A stretch of DNA of 64,000 nucleotides from positions 5,952,001 to 6,016,000 of the forward strand of contig NZ_CP125295.1 in NCBI RefSeq assembly GCF_030412785.1, in the 5' to 3' direction. This document shows, one piece after another, positions 9,571 through 17,763 of this stretch. The stretch is from Paraburkholderia sabiae (GTDB lineage: Bacteria; Pseudomonadota; Gammaproteobacteria; Burkholderiales; Burkholderiaceae). The translations under genes were made by a program, and so were the position numbers. The notes beneath the pieces are model-generated. The model was not told the DNA's origin, made no database searches, and saw only the letters and a list, made by a program, of their open reading frames with translations. The number at the start of each line of letters is the position of its first letter. Within the stretch, counting starts at the first letter, position 1.

Positions 9571-9954
9571 ATGTCAGCAGAACTCAATCGCGCGATCGCC
9601 TGGTTCGAAATCCCGTCCGTCGATTTCGACCGCGCCGTCCGTTTCTACGAAGCCGCGCTCGATACGCAACTGCGCCGCGAAGACTTCGGCGTGCCGATGG
9701 CGATCTTCAGCTACGACGAGCCGTCGACGGGCGGTTCCATCGTCAAGAGTTCGACGCTGGAGCCGTCGTCGACGGGATCGCTCGTTTATCTGAACGCACG
9801 GCCGACCGTCAATGCGACGCTTGAACGCGTGAAGCGCGCGGGCGGCAAGGTCGAAGGGCCTGCCGTGCAGTTGCCGAACGACATCGGCTGGATCGGATTT
9901 TTCACCGACACGGAAGGCAACCGCATCGGTCTGCATTCGAAGACCAACGGATGA
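9571..9954 (+). CDS. VOC family protein (glyoxalase/dioxygenase fold)
   Basis: 127-residue vicinal-oxygen-chelate fold protein: AIAWFEIPSVDFDRAVRFYEAALD at the N terminus and the C-terminal DTEGNRIGLHS are family hallmarks. The conserved metal site of true glyoxalase I is only partly recognisable, so the reaction is unknown; many such proteins are small-molecule binding or resistance proteins. The ATG at 9571 has a strong AGGAGAAGG box just upstream; an earlier in-frame ATG at 9493 falls inside the palindrome and is rejected. It is probably in one unit with the WYL regulator 83 bp downstream. Confidence 0.85.
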   Translation: MSAELNRAIAWFEIPSVDFDRAVRFYEAALDTQLRREDFGVPMAIFSYDEPSTGGSIVKSSTLEPSSTGSLVYLNARPTVNATLERVKRAGGKVEGPAVQLPNDIGWIGFFTDTEGNRIGLHSKTNG

Positions 9955-10037
9955 GGTGACGCGGGACGCGCCGGGAGAGTGTCGTGCGGCGCTATCATCG
10001 CGGGAGATTGCCCGTCTATTTCCGGGAGACTCCTACG

Positions 10038-10724
10038 ATGACGCGTCGCGCCGACCGCCTGTTCCAGATCGCCGAGCTGCTGCGCGGCCGAAGGCTGACG
10101 ACGGCACAGCAACTCGCCGACTGGCTGCATGTGTCGTTGCGGACGGTGTATCGCGATGTGCAGGATTTGCAGTTGTCGGGCGTGCCGATTGAAGGCGAGC
10201 CGGGAATCGGCTACCGGCTGAGTCGCAGCGCGAGCCTACCGCCGCTTACCTTCACCGCTGACGAGCTGATGGCGCTGGCCGCCGGCGCGCGGATGCTCGA
10301 ATCATGGGGCGGCGAAAGCATGGCGGCGGGGGCGCGCGGCGCGCTGGCCAAGATCGCGTCCGCGATGCCCGCCGACAAGCGTGCGGCCATCGATCGTCTT
10401 GCGTTTTTTGCGCCTTCGTTTCATGTCGATGGCGAGGTGTCTGTGATCGTCGATACGTTGCATCGGGCGATCGATGCGCGGCGTGTCGTTAGGTTTGCTT
10501 ATCTCGACAGGCATGGTGCTGAGACTGAGCGGCGGGTTTGGCCGCTCGCTCTCGCTTATTGGGGAGCTCGGTTTACGCTTGGGGCCTGGTGTGAATTGCG
10601 GTGCGACTTCCGGCATTTCGCGCTTTCTAATATCGGCGCACTTGAAGTGCTTGAGGTGTTTCCTGATGTTGAAGGGAGAAGGCTCGCTGATTTCATGCGA
10701 AGTATCGGGGTTAAGGCGCGGTGA
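10038..10724 (+). CDS. WYL-domain HTH transcriptional regulator (YafY/DeoR type)
   Basis: 228-residue regulator. An N-terminal HTH (about residues 5-55; RLFQIAELLRGRRLTTAQQL then VSLRTVYRDVQDL) is followed by a WYL effector domain (about residues 130-215). WYL regulators sense ligands or nucleic acid and often control an adjacent VOC gene, as found here. The ATG at 10038 fits the family start (MTRRADRLFQIAELL). From about 10480 to the stop the codon use changes clearly to T-ending codons, unlike the first half of the gene. Confidence 0.88.
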   Translation: MTRRADRLFQIAELLRGRRLTTAQQLADWLHVSLRTVYRDVQDLQLSGVPIEGEPGIGYRLSRSASLPPLTFTADELMALAAGARMLESWGGESMAAGARGALAKIASAMPADKRAAIDRLAFFAPSFHVDGEVSVIVDTLHRAIDARRVVRFAYLDRHGAETERRVWPLALAYWGARFTLGAWCELRCDFRHFALSNIGALEVLEVFPDVEGRRLADFMRSIGVKAR

Positions 10725-11206
10725 GTCCACGCGGGTTTTTGTTTTTCTGGCATCCGCGTTGTCGTGTCGGTGCTTCATGCGTTGCCCCTCTGCGGGGCGG
10801 CACCTACTTTTCTTTGCAGCGGCAAAGAAAAGTAGGCAAAAGAAAGCCGCTTCAAACCTCCGGTGTTTGTCAGGATGCCGCTACGGCACACGTTCCTTGA
10901 GCTGTCGCGCAGCGACGCAAACACTCCGTAGAAAGCTCGCAGTCAACCGCGCGCGGCGCGCAAGATGACATCCACTCGGGGCACATTCGGTCGGCTTGTT
11001 TTCGTGTGTTTGCCGTCGCTCTGATTGCGGCGATATGTGCTCCAGACTGTGCGTGGGTTTTCGCGCCGTGAGCGGTTGACTGCGGGGTTTCTACAGCGTG
11101 CGGACTTCGCTGCGCGACAGCTCAAAGTACCTGTGCCGAAGCGGTATCCTGGCAGGCACCGGAGGTTCAAAAGCGGCTTTCTTTTGCCTACTTTTCTTTG
11201 CCGCTG

Positions 11207-11256
11207 TGTACAGACTGGAGACATGGTTGACACATGTACGGGGACATCGTTGACAC
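11207..11256. repeat. Left terminal inverted repeat of the IS481 element
   Basis: 50 bp starting TGTACAGACTGGAGACATGG. It contains a tandem pair GACATGGTTGACAC and GACATCGTTGACAC. It aligns with the complement of 12434-12483 with a minority of mismatches. Confidence 0.9.
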
Positions 11257-11263
11257 CTGATGG

Positions 11264-12403
11264 TCAGGGTTTGGGTGCCTTCAGGTCAAGTTTTGCGACG
11301 CGCTGATGGGCGAACCAGATCTCGATCACTCCGTCTTCCTTCTCACACGGGCGGGCTGCCACCTGCAGCCCCTTGAGCGCGATCGACAGCTTCAGTTTCT
11401 GGCCGCGCAGGCGCACCACGCCGCTGGCATTGACCCGTAAGACTTCATCGCCACAGCCGTATTCGGGCTCGGGCACCCGCTCGGGCATCGCGCGCAGGCT
11501 GCACGCGTAGCGCGTGATGGGCGTGGCCATCCCGAGTGCCTCGTGCGGACGTTCGACGTTGTACACGTGCCGCCAGCGATCCAGTGCCCGCTGCATGTCC
11601 TCGTGCGTGCTGAAGGCCTGCCGCTGCAGCACCTCGGCCTTCAGCGTGCGGTGAAACCGTTCGTCCTTGCCGTTGGTCTGCGGGTGATACGGCCGGCTGT
11701 AGCTCACCTCGATGCCCAGCCGGATCAGCCAGACCGCCAGTTCGGTGAGTTGCCCCGGCGCGCCGGGCGAGCCCCACGGCGCCCCATTGTCGGTGTTGAT
11801 GCGCGCGGGCAGCCCGTAGCAGCGGAACGCGCGCTCGAGCGCGGCCTGCACGACCTGCGTGGTGGTGCGCGAGCAGGCGCTCAGCACGATGTTGTAGCGC
11901 GAGTGATCATCGATGACCGTCAGCGGCATGCAGCGCCCATCCTTCAGCGTCTGGACGTCACCCTTGAAGTCCATCTGCCACAGCAGGTTCGGATGCGCGT
12001 GCTCGAAGCGCTGCCAGTGCTGGCGCTGCTGCGACGCCTGTTCATCGATGAGCCCGTGGCGGCGCAGGATTTCGGTGATCGTGGCGGGCGCGGGCACCTC
12101 TGTCTCACCCAGATCCCTCAGGCGCCGTTCGATCTTGCGTCCGCCCCAGCCATGTTCGCGACGCAGTTCCAGCACCCGCGCTTCGATGTGTTCAGGTGAG
12201 CGCAGGGGGCTGTGGTGCGGGCGTCGGGAGCGGTCGGCCAGCCCGCCGGGGCCTTCGGCCTTGTGACGGTCCAGCCACTTGTAGCCGGTCTGGCGGCTGA
12301 TCCGGTAGCGCCGGCATAGCTCGCTGAATGACAGGGCCTGTGTGGCGGCCAGGCTGACGAATTCTTCGCGAAGATTCATGGTGTTTTTTGCTTCCCAGGG
12401 CAT
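11264..12403 (-). CDS. IS481 family transposase
   Basis: 379-residue DDE transposase. N-terminal HTH domains (about residues 20-110: FSELCRRYRISRQTGYKWLDR) precede an integrase-core fold with the catalytic residues in WQMDFKGD, NTDNGAPW and GKDERFHR. After that come the typical RPHEALGM block and a C-terminal beta domain. ATG at 12403 (MPWEAK) is used because family members often open with MPW; an internal start at 12379 (MNLREEF) is possible. The stop lies 8 bp from the left inverted repeat, filling the element. Confidence 0.95.
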   Translation of the reverse strand: MPWEAKNTMNLREEFVSLAATQALSFSELCRRYRISRQTGYKWLDRHKAEGPGGLADRSRRPHHSPLRSPEHIEARVLELRREHGWGGRKIERRLRDLGETEVPAPATITEILRRHGLIDEQASQQRQHWQRFEHAHPNLLWQMDFKGDVQTLKDGRCMPLTVIDDHSRYNIVLSACSRTTTQVVQAALERAFRCYGLPARINTDNGAPWGSPGAPGQLTELAVWLIRLGIEVSYSRPYHPQTNGKDERFHRTLKAEVLQRQAFSTHEDMQRALDRWRHVYNVERPHEALGMATPITRYACSLRAMPERVPEPEYGCGDEVLRVNASGVVRLRGQKLKLSIALKGLQVAARPCEKEDGVIEIWFAHQRVAKLDLKAPKP

Positions 12404-12433
12404 GGTTGAATCCGGGCGTTTGATTACCCGAAA

Positions 12434-12483
12434 GTGTCAACCATGTCCCTGTACACCTGTCAGCTACGTCTCCAGTCTTTACA
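12434..12483. repeat. Right terminal inverted repeat of the IS481 element
   Basis: Complement of this stretch starts TGTAAAGACTGGAGACGTAG and carries GACGTAGCTGACAG followed by GACATGGTTGACAC, matching the left end in layout. Confidence 0.9.
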
Positions 12484-12570
12484 CCGCTGCAAAGAAAAGT
12501 AGGTGCCGCCCCGCACAGGGGCAACGCGTGAAGCACCAATACGAATTCGCGGATGCCAGAAAAACAAAAA

Positions 12571-12605
12571 CCCGCGGAGGGGCAAAAAAACCACCACCCC
12601 GCGGG
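12571..12605 (-). terminator. Terminator of the pnt operon
   Basis: Seven-bp stem CCCGCGG / CCGCGGG, with TTTTTGTTTTT following on the minus strand. It lies 25 bp past the pntB stop and abuts the fold-back repeat. Confidence 0.75.
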
Positions 12606-12629
12606 TACGCAAAAACCAAAACCCCAACC

Positions 12630-14081
12630 TCAATCTACAGCCTTAACCATATCCTCGATGACCTTCTTGGCATCACCAAACACCATCATGGTCTTGTCCA
12701 TATAGAAGAGATCGTTATCGAGCCCGGCATACCCAGCCGCCATAGACCGCTTGTTGACGATCACAGTACGAGCCTTATAGGCCTCAATAATCGGCATACC
12801 AGCAATCGGCGACTTCGGATCAGTCTTGGCCGCAGGATTCACAACGTCATTCGCGCCAAGCACAAGCACCACATCGACCTGGCCAAATTCACCGTTGATA
12901 TCTTCCATCTCATGCACGATCTCATACGGCACTTCGGCTTCGGCGAGCAGCACGTTCATATGCCCAGGCATCCGCCCCGCGACAGGGTGAATCGCATACT
13001 TCACGTCCACGCCCTTCTCGATCAGCAGATCGGTCAGTTCCTTCAACGCGTGCTGAGCGCGCGCCACGGCCAGACCATAACCCGGCACGATCACAACGGT
13101 CTCGGCATTGCCGAGCATGAACGAGGCATCCTCAGCCGAACCCGACTTCACCGGCTTCTGTTCGCCCGAACCGGCCGCCGCAGCCGCGCCTGCTTCGCCG
13201 CCGAAGCCGCCCAGAATCACGTTGAAGAACGAGCGGTTCATCGCCTTGCACATGATGTACGACAGAATCGCACCCGACGAACCGACCAGCGAACCGGCAA
13301 TGATCAGCATCGCGTTGTTCAGCGAGAAGCCGATGCCCGCCGCCGCCCAGCCCGAGTACGAGTTCAGCATCGACACGACCACGGGCATGTCCGCGCCGCC
13401 GATCGGGATGATGATCAGCACGCCCAGCGCAAACGCGATCAGCGTCATGATGATGAACGGCAGCCACGATTGCGTGAGGAAGAAGATCACGCCGAAGCCG
13501 ATCATCGCGAGCGCAAGCAGCAGGTTGATCAGATGCTGGCCCGGATACACGACAGGCGCGCCCTGAAACAGCCGGAACTTGTACTTGCCCGACAGCTTGC
13601 CGAACGCGATCACCGAACCGCTGAACGTAATCGCGCCGACGAACGTGCCGATGAACAGCTCAATCCGGTTGCCGTAGGGCAAGAAGCCAGGGATTCCTTC
13701 TTCGGCGCCCAGCCCGAACGCAGCCGGTTCCGATACGACGGCATACGCGATACACACTGCCGCCATACCGATCAGCGAGTGCATCGCCGCGACCAGTTCC
13801 GGCATCTTCGTCATCTCGACGCGCGCCGCGACGAACGCGCCGATCCCGCCGCCGACAATCAGCGCGACGAACACCAGCGACAAACCGAGCGACAGATTCG
13901 AACCGAGCACTGCGGCCTGCTTCGCGATCAGCGCGACGGTCGTCAGAATCGCGATCGCCATGCCGACCATGCCGAACAGATTACCCGTTCGTGCCGTCTT
14001 CGGATTCGACAGCCCCTTGAGCGCCTGAATGAAACAGACGGAGGCGATCAGGTAGAGAAGCGTAACGACGTTCAGGCTCAT
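12630..14081 (-). CDS. pntB: Proton-translocating NAD(P)+ transhydrogenase subunit beta
   Basis: 483-residue inner-membrane subunit that couples hydride transfer from NADH to NADP+ with proton entry, supplying NADPH. About nine membrane helices (residues 1-280) are followed by a soluble NADP(H)-binding domain III (about residues 300-483) with VVIVPGYGLAVARAQHAL, the GRMPGHMNVLLAEA loop and VLVLGANDVVNPAA. Its start is directly adjacent to the pntAb stop. The last ~130 codons drift toward T-ending codons near the adjacent repeat. Confidence 0.95.
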   Translation of the reverse strand: MSLNVVTLLYLIASVCFIQALKGLSNPKTARTGNLFGMVGMAIAILTTVALIAKQAAVLGSNLSLGLSLVFVALIVGGGIGAFVAARVEMTKMPELVAAMHSLIGMAAVCIAYAVVSEPAAFGLGAEEGIPGFLPYGNRIELFIGTFVGAITFSGSVIAFGKLSGKYKFRLFQGAPVVYPGQHLINLLLALAMIGFGVIFFLTQSWLPFIIMTLIAFALGVLIIIPIGGADMPVVVSMLNSYSGWAAAGIGFSLNNAMLIIAGSLVGSSGAILSYIMCKAMNRSFFNVILGGFGGEAGAAAAAGSGEQKPVKSGSAEDASFMLGNAETVVIVPGYGLAVARAQHALKELTDLLIEKGVDVKYAIHPVAGRMPGHMNVLLAEAEVPYEIVHEMEDINGEFGQVDVVLVLGANDVVNPAAKTDPKSPIAGMPIIEAYKARTVIVNKRSMAAGYAGLDNDLFYMDKTMMVFGDAKKVIEDMVKAVD

Positions 14082-14405
14082 TTACGCACCCTCCTTCGGG
14101 CCAGCAATCTTCTTCGGCTCTTTCTTCTTGAACATCTCCAGCATTCGCCTCGTTACGAGGAATCCGCCGAACACGTTCACCGCCGCGAGCGCGACCGCAA
14201 CCGTGCCGAAGAACTTGCCCGTGCCGCCGACGGTGAGGCCAGCAGCGAGCATCGCGCCGACGATCACGATCGCCGAAATCGCATTCGTCACGGCCATCAG
14301 CGGCGTGTGCAATGCGGGCGTCACATTCCAGACAACGTGGTAGCCGACGTAGATCGCCAGCACGAAAATGATCAGATTGATCACGGTATGGTTGATGACT
14401 TCCAT
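14082..14405 (-). CDS. pntAb: Transhydrogenase subunit alpha, membrane part (alpha2)
   Basis: 107-residue membrane subunit equal to the C-terminal part of E. coli PntA. Three to four hydrophobic helices ([53 protein letters not shown]) precede a short basic tail. ATG at 14405 is chosen for the AAGGAGA box before it and family length; an upstream ATG at 14450 overlaps pntAa. The three-gene split (pntAa, pntAb, pntB) is common outside enterobacteria. Confidence 0.93.
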   Translation of the reverse strand: MEVINHTVINLIIFVLAIYVGYHVVWNVTPALHTPLMAVTNAISAIVIVGAMLAAGLTVGGTGKFFGTVAVALAAVNVFGGFLVTRRMLEMFKKKEPKKIAGPKEGA

Positions 14406-14424
14406 CACCCGTCTCCTTTGTCTC

Positions 14425-15567
14425 TTATGCCTTGCGCGTGACTTCGCCATCGCGTGCCAGCAGCGTGGCCGCGACGATGTCGTCCGCGAGATCGATATTG
14501 AGCGTGCCTTCCTTCGTGACGATCAGCTTCATGAAGTCGAGCAGATTGCGCGCGTACAGCGCCGAAGCATCCGAAGCGACCATCGACGCGAGATTCGTAT
14601 AGCCCGCGATAGTCACGCCATGCTTGACGACGACCTTGTCCGCTTCCGTCAGCGGACAGTTACCGCCGCGCTGGCCTTCGTACTCGGCGCCGCGTCCGGC
14701 CGCGAGGTCGATCAGCACGGAACCCGGCTTCATCGCCTGCACGGCTTCGACGGACAGCAGCGTCGGTGCCGCACGGCCCGGAATCAGCGCCGTCGAAATG
14801 ACGATGTCGGCCTGCTTCGCACGCTCGTGGACGAGCACCGACTGGCGCGCGAGCCAAGAAGGCGGCATCGGCCGCGCATAGCCGCCGACGCCTTGCGCTG
14901 CTTCGCGCTCCTCATCGGTTTCGTAAGGCACATCGAGAAACTTCGCACCGAGCGATTCGATCTGCTCTTTCACGGCAGGCCGCACGTCGGACGCTTCGAT
15001 CACGGCGCCGAGGCGCTTCGCGGTCGCAATCGCCTGCAAGCCCGCGACGCCTGCGCCGAGAATCAGCACGCGCGCGGCTTTCACCGTGCCCGCCGCCGTC
15101 ATCAGCATCGGCATGAAGCGCGGATACAGATCGGCGGCAAGCAGCACCGCTTTGTAGCCCGCAATGTTGGCTTGAGACGACAGTACGTCGAGGCTTTGCG
15201 CGCGTGTCGTACGCGGCGCGGCTTCGAGCGCGAACGCAGTAATGCCCGCAGTTGCTAGCTTCGATGCGTTTTCAGTATTAAACGGCTCAAGCATGCCGAC
15301 CAGCACTGCGCTGCGTTTAAGAAGCGGCAGTTCTGAATCGGTCGGGCTTTGAACCTTGAGAACGAGTTCTGCGCCGAATGCGCCAGGCGCATCGACGAGT
15401 TCGGCGCCCGCTGCTGCGTACGCGTCGTCCAGATAACTTGCGGCCGTTCCTGCGCCGCGCTGTACGCTAACCCTGTGGCCCTGCGACACGTACTTCTTGA
15501 CCGTCTCGGGCGTCGCGGCGACGCGTGTTTCGTACGGCCGCGTCTCGGCTGGCACTCCGATGTGCAT
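14425..15567 (-). CDS. pntAa: Transhydrogenase subunit alpha, NAD-binding part (alpha1)
   Basis: 380-residue cytoplasmic NAD(H)-binding domain I, related to alanine dehydrogenase. The N terminus [21 protein letters not shown] and the Rossmann loop [21 protein letters not shown] (about residues 168-188) are diagnostic, as is [17 protein letters not shown]. First gene of the pnt operon; a GGAG box precedes the start. Together with pntAb and pntB it forms the complete energy-linked transhydrogenase. Confidence 0.95.
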   Translation of the reverse strand: MHIGVPAETRPYETRVAATPETVKKYVSQGHRVSVQRGAGTAASYLDDAYAAAGAELVDAPGAFGAELVLKVQSPTDSELPLLKRSAVLVGMLEPFNTENASKLATAGITAFALEAAPRTTRAQSLDVLSSQANIAGYKAVLLAADLYPRFMPMLMTAAGTVKAARVLILGAGVAGLQAIATAKRLGAVIEASDVRPAVKEQIESLGAKFLDVPYETDEEREAAQGVGGYARPMPPSWLARQSVLVHERAKQADIVISTALIPGRAAPTLLSVEAVQAMKPGSVLIDLAAGRGAEYEGQRGGNCPLTEADKVVVKHGVTIAGYTNLASMVASDASALYARNLLDFMKLIVTKEGTLNIDLADDIVAATLLARDGEVTRKA

Positions 15568-15843
15568 CGTGAATCCTCCTCGACCATCCTGTTATGAAAA
15601 TCTGGAATCGCCGACGAGGGGCAACGCCGGCAATGCAAAAAAGGCAAGTGCAACGGCTACGCACGGCTGGGGCTCAGCCACGAGATCCACTTTAACCGAA
15701 GTCCAGGGGCGGATCGAAATTGGTAACGATCCCGGTATTCAGGAACACGATCCTTATGTCTTTCCGTGCCTTTTTCACCGTTCTGTGCTAGGCCGCGGCC
15801 CTTCCTCACTTGTCGGGCGTCGGCAAGCGCGGGCCATAAACGG

Positions 15844-15849
15844 TAAAAT
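15844..15849 (+). promoter_or_regulatory. Candidate -10 box of nudJ (leaderless)
   Basis: TAAAAT ends 8 bp before the nudJ ATG, which would place the transcript start at or next to the ATG. No Shine-Dalgarno box is visible. Confidence 0.45.
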
Positions 15850-15857
15850 GCCGTCCC

Positions 15858-16355
15858 ATGAAACCGGAAACCTGGGCTCCGCATGTCACGGTGGCGGCTG
15901 TCGTCGAACGCGACGGGCGCTTCCTGCTGGTCGAAGAACACACGGCCGCCGGGCTGCGGCTGAACCAGCCCGCCGGGCATCTCGAAGCGGGCGAAACACT
16001 GGCGCAAGCCGTCGTCCGCGAGACGCTCGAAGAGACGGCGCAGAAGTTCGCGCCCGAGGCGCTGGTCGGCGTGTACATGACGCATTTCAGCCGGCCGACG
16101 ACCGTTGACGGTCCACAGGATGGCGTCACGTATCTGCGCTTCACGTATTGCGGCACGACGGACGGCGAACCCGCCGAAGGCCGCGCGCTCGATCCCGACA
16201 TCGTCCGTACCGTCTGGATGAGCGCCGACGATTTGCGCGCCTGCCCCGAGCGGCATCGCACGCCGCTCGTGATGCAATGTGTCGACGACTACCTCGCAGG
16301 CCGGCGTTTCCCGCTCGACTTCGTGCACACGCATTCGGTCGGGCCCTCCCGATAG
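15858..16355 (+). CDS. nudJ: Nudix hydrolase, NudJ-like (HMP-PP/nucleotide phosphatase)
   Basis: 165-residue Nudix protein with a complete Nudix box, residues 40-62 ([20 protein letters not shown] and onward), holding the metal-binding REXXEE core. It lies 49 bp upstream of mnmA, as nudJ does in E. coli, where NudJ hydrolyses thiamin pyrimidine pyrophosphate and nucleoside di- and triphosphates. Name based on domain plus this synteny; the substrate is not readable from sequence. The start lacks a ribosome-binding site and follows closely on a -10 box. Confidence 0.85.
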   Translation: MKPETWAPHVTVAAVVERDGRFLLVEEHTAAGLRLNQPAGHLEAGETLAQAVVRETLEETAQKFAPEALVGVYMTHFSRPTTVDGPQDGVTYLRFTYCGTTDGEPAEGRALDPDIVRTVWMSADDLRACPERHRTPLVMQCVDDYLAGRRFPLDFVHTHSVGPSR

Positions 16356-16404
16356 AACGCGTGCTTCCGCACGAAGCACAGAGCAAGCAGTCAGGCAGAT
16401 TCAG

Positions 16405-17559
16405 ATGAGCAAAAAACGAGTGGTGGTAGGCATGTCGGGCGGCGTCGATTCGTCCGTCACGGCGTGGCTGCTGAAGGAACAGGGTTACGACGTCGTCGGC
16501 CTGTTCATGAAGAACTGGGAAGACGACGACGACAGCGAATACTGTTCGACGCGTCAGGACTGGATCGACGTCGTGTCCGTCGCGGACCTGATCGGCATCG
16601 ACGTCGAAGCCGTCAACTTCGCGGCGGAATACAAGGACCGCGTGTTCGCCGAATTCCTGCGCGAATATTCGGCCGGCCGCACGCCGAACCCGGACGTGCT
16701 GTGCAACGCCGAAATCAAGTTCAAGGCCTTCCTCGATCACGCGATGTCGCTCGGCGCGGAAACCATCGCGACGGGCCACTACGCGCGCGTGCGCGAAGTC
16801 GAAGGCCGCTTCGAACTGCTCAAGGCGCTCGATCACACGAAAGATCAGTCGTACTTCCTGCATCGGCTGAATCAGGCGCAGTTGTCGAAGACGCTGTTCC
16901 CGCTCGGCGAAATCCCGAAGACGAAGGTGCGCGAGATCGCCGAACAGATCGGCCTGCCGAACGCGAAGAAGAAGGATTCGACGGGCATCTGCTTCATCGG
17001 CGAGCGGCCGTTCCGCGACTTCCTGAACCGCTATCTCCCCACCAAGCCCGGCCCGATGAAAACCACCGACGGCAAGCGCGTCGGCGAACACATCGGCCTC
17101 GCGTTCTATACGTTCGGACAGCGCAAGGGCATCGGACTCGGCGGCAGCAAGGACGGCAGCGGCGAGCCGTGGTTCGTCGCGGGCAAGGACATCGAGTCGA
17201 ACACGCTGTATGTCGCGCAGGGCCATGACCATCCGTGGCTGCTGAGCCATACGCTGACGGCGGGCAACACGAGCTGGGTCGCCGGACACGCGCCCGAAGT
17301 GGGTCATGCGTGCGCGGCCAAGACGCGGTATCGGCAGGCCGATGCGGCGTGCACGTTCGGCGCGGCAAACGCCGACGCAGATCCGAACACCCTCTTCTCA
17401 CTTCATTTCGCCGACGCCCAATGGGCTGTCACACCGGGGCAATCGGCCGTGCTCTACGATGGCGACGTTTGCCTCGGCGGCGGGATCATCGAGCACGCGG
17501 CGACGGCCCAGCCGGTGACGCGTCAGCCGCAGAAGGCGGCGCTGCTGACGGCGCGGTGA
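16405..17559 (+). CDS. mnmA: tRNA-specific 2-thiouridylase MnmA
   Basis: 384-residue enzyme that thiolates U34 of tRNA Lys, Glu and Gln using ATP and a sulfur-relay persulfide. PP-loop SGGVDSS at residues 11-17; the two catalytic cysteines are Cys100 (NPDVLCN) and Cys196 (STGICFIG). The ATG at 16405 (MSKKRVVVG) fits the family start; longer open sequence upstream overlaps nudJ. Probably co-transcribed with nudJ. Confidence 0.96.
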   Translation: MSKKRVVVGMSGGVDSSVTAWLLKEQGYDVVGLFMKNWEDDDDSEYCSTRQDWIDVVSVADLIGIDVEAVNFAAEYKDRVFAEFLREYSAGRTPNPDVLCNAEIKFKAFLDHAMSLGAETIATGHYARVREVEGRFELLKALDHTKDQSYFLHRLNQAQLSKTLFPLGEIPKTKVREIAEQIGLPNAKKKDSTGICFIGERPFRDFLNRYLPTKPGPMKTTDGKRVGEHIGLAFYTFGQRKGIGLGGSKDGSGEPWFVAGKDIESNTLYVAQGHDHPWLLSHTLTAGNTSWVAGHAPEVGHACAAKTRYRQADAACTFGAANADADPNTLFSLHFADAQWAVTPGQSAVLYDGDVCLGGGIIEHAATAQPVTRQPQKAALLTAR

Positions 17560-17763
17560 CCTCGTACTGAGCGCATCTTCCGCGTTGCTCCACGGCCCGC
17601 CGTGCGAGGAACGCTGCAATTCTTTCCGGTTCGATGTATCGTTCGCGGCGACGGTTGTCCCCGCCGCCGTTCCACACGACCCTGCGCCATAGAGCGCAAC
17701 CGTAATGTCGATGTAAAGCGCCGCCGTGCGGACAACCCGTGAATTCACTGGAATGGAGTTGTC

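Larger units (their letters stand above)
11207..12483 (-). mobile_element. IS481-family insertion sequence (1277 bp)
   Basis: Complete element with imperfect 50-bp terminal inverted repeats beginning TGTA(C/A)AGACTGGAGAC, one transposase gene, and a 6-bp target duplication CCGCTG (11201-11206 and 12484-12489). Removing the element plus one copy of CCGCTG restores the hairpin sequence seen intact in copy B, which proves both ends. Each terminus holds two copies of a motif like GACATGGTTGACAC, probably paired transposase sites. Intact ends and an open gene suggest a recent, possibly still mobile copy. Confidence 0.93.
10747..12559. repeat. 530-bp fold-back repeat element, copy A (interrupted by IS481)
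   Basis: Non-coding element that begins CTGGCATCCGCG and ends with its complement. Without the IS (11207-12483) and one 6-bp duplication it is 530 bp. Two inverted arms of about 210 bp flank about 105 bp of unique centre. Each arm carries a 34-bp hairpin with 15-bp arms (CCTACTTTTCTTTGC and complement), at 10803-10836 and at 11187-11206 continued at 12490-12503. The centre matches copy B (48521-49049) in reverse, so the copies have opposite orientation. Short ORFs inside look spurious. It lies between the convergent WYL regulator and pntB. Confidence 0.85.

Noticed and set aside
10943..11306. Short ORFs inside the fold-back repeats
   Set aside because: They read through hairpins and differ between the two copies; no start signals.
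10747..12559. CRISPR array or integron in the repeat region
   Set aside because: Two long inverted arms, not short direct repeats with regular spacers; no cas or integrase gene.
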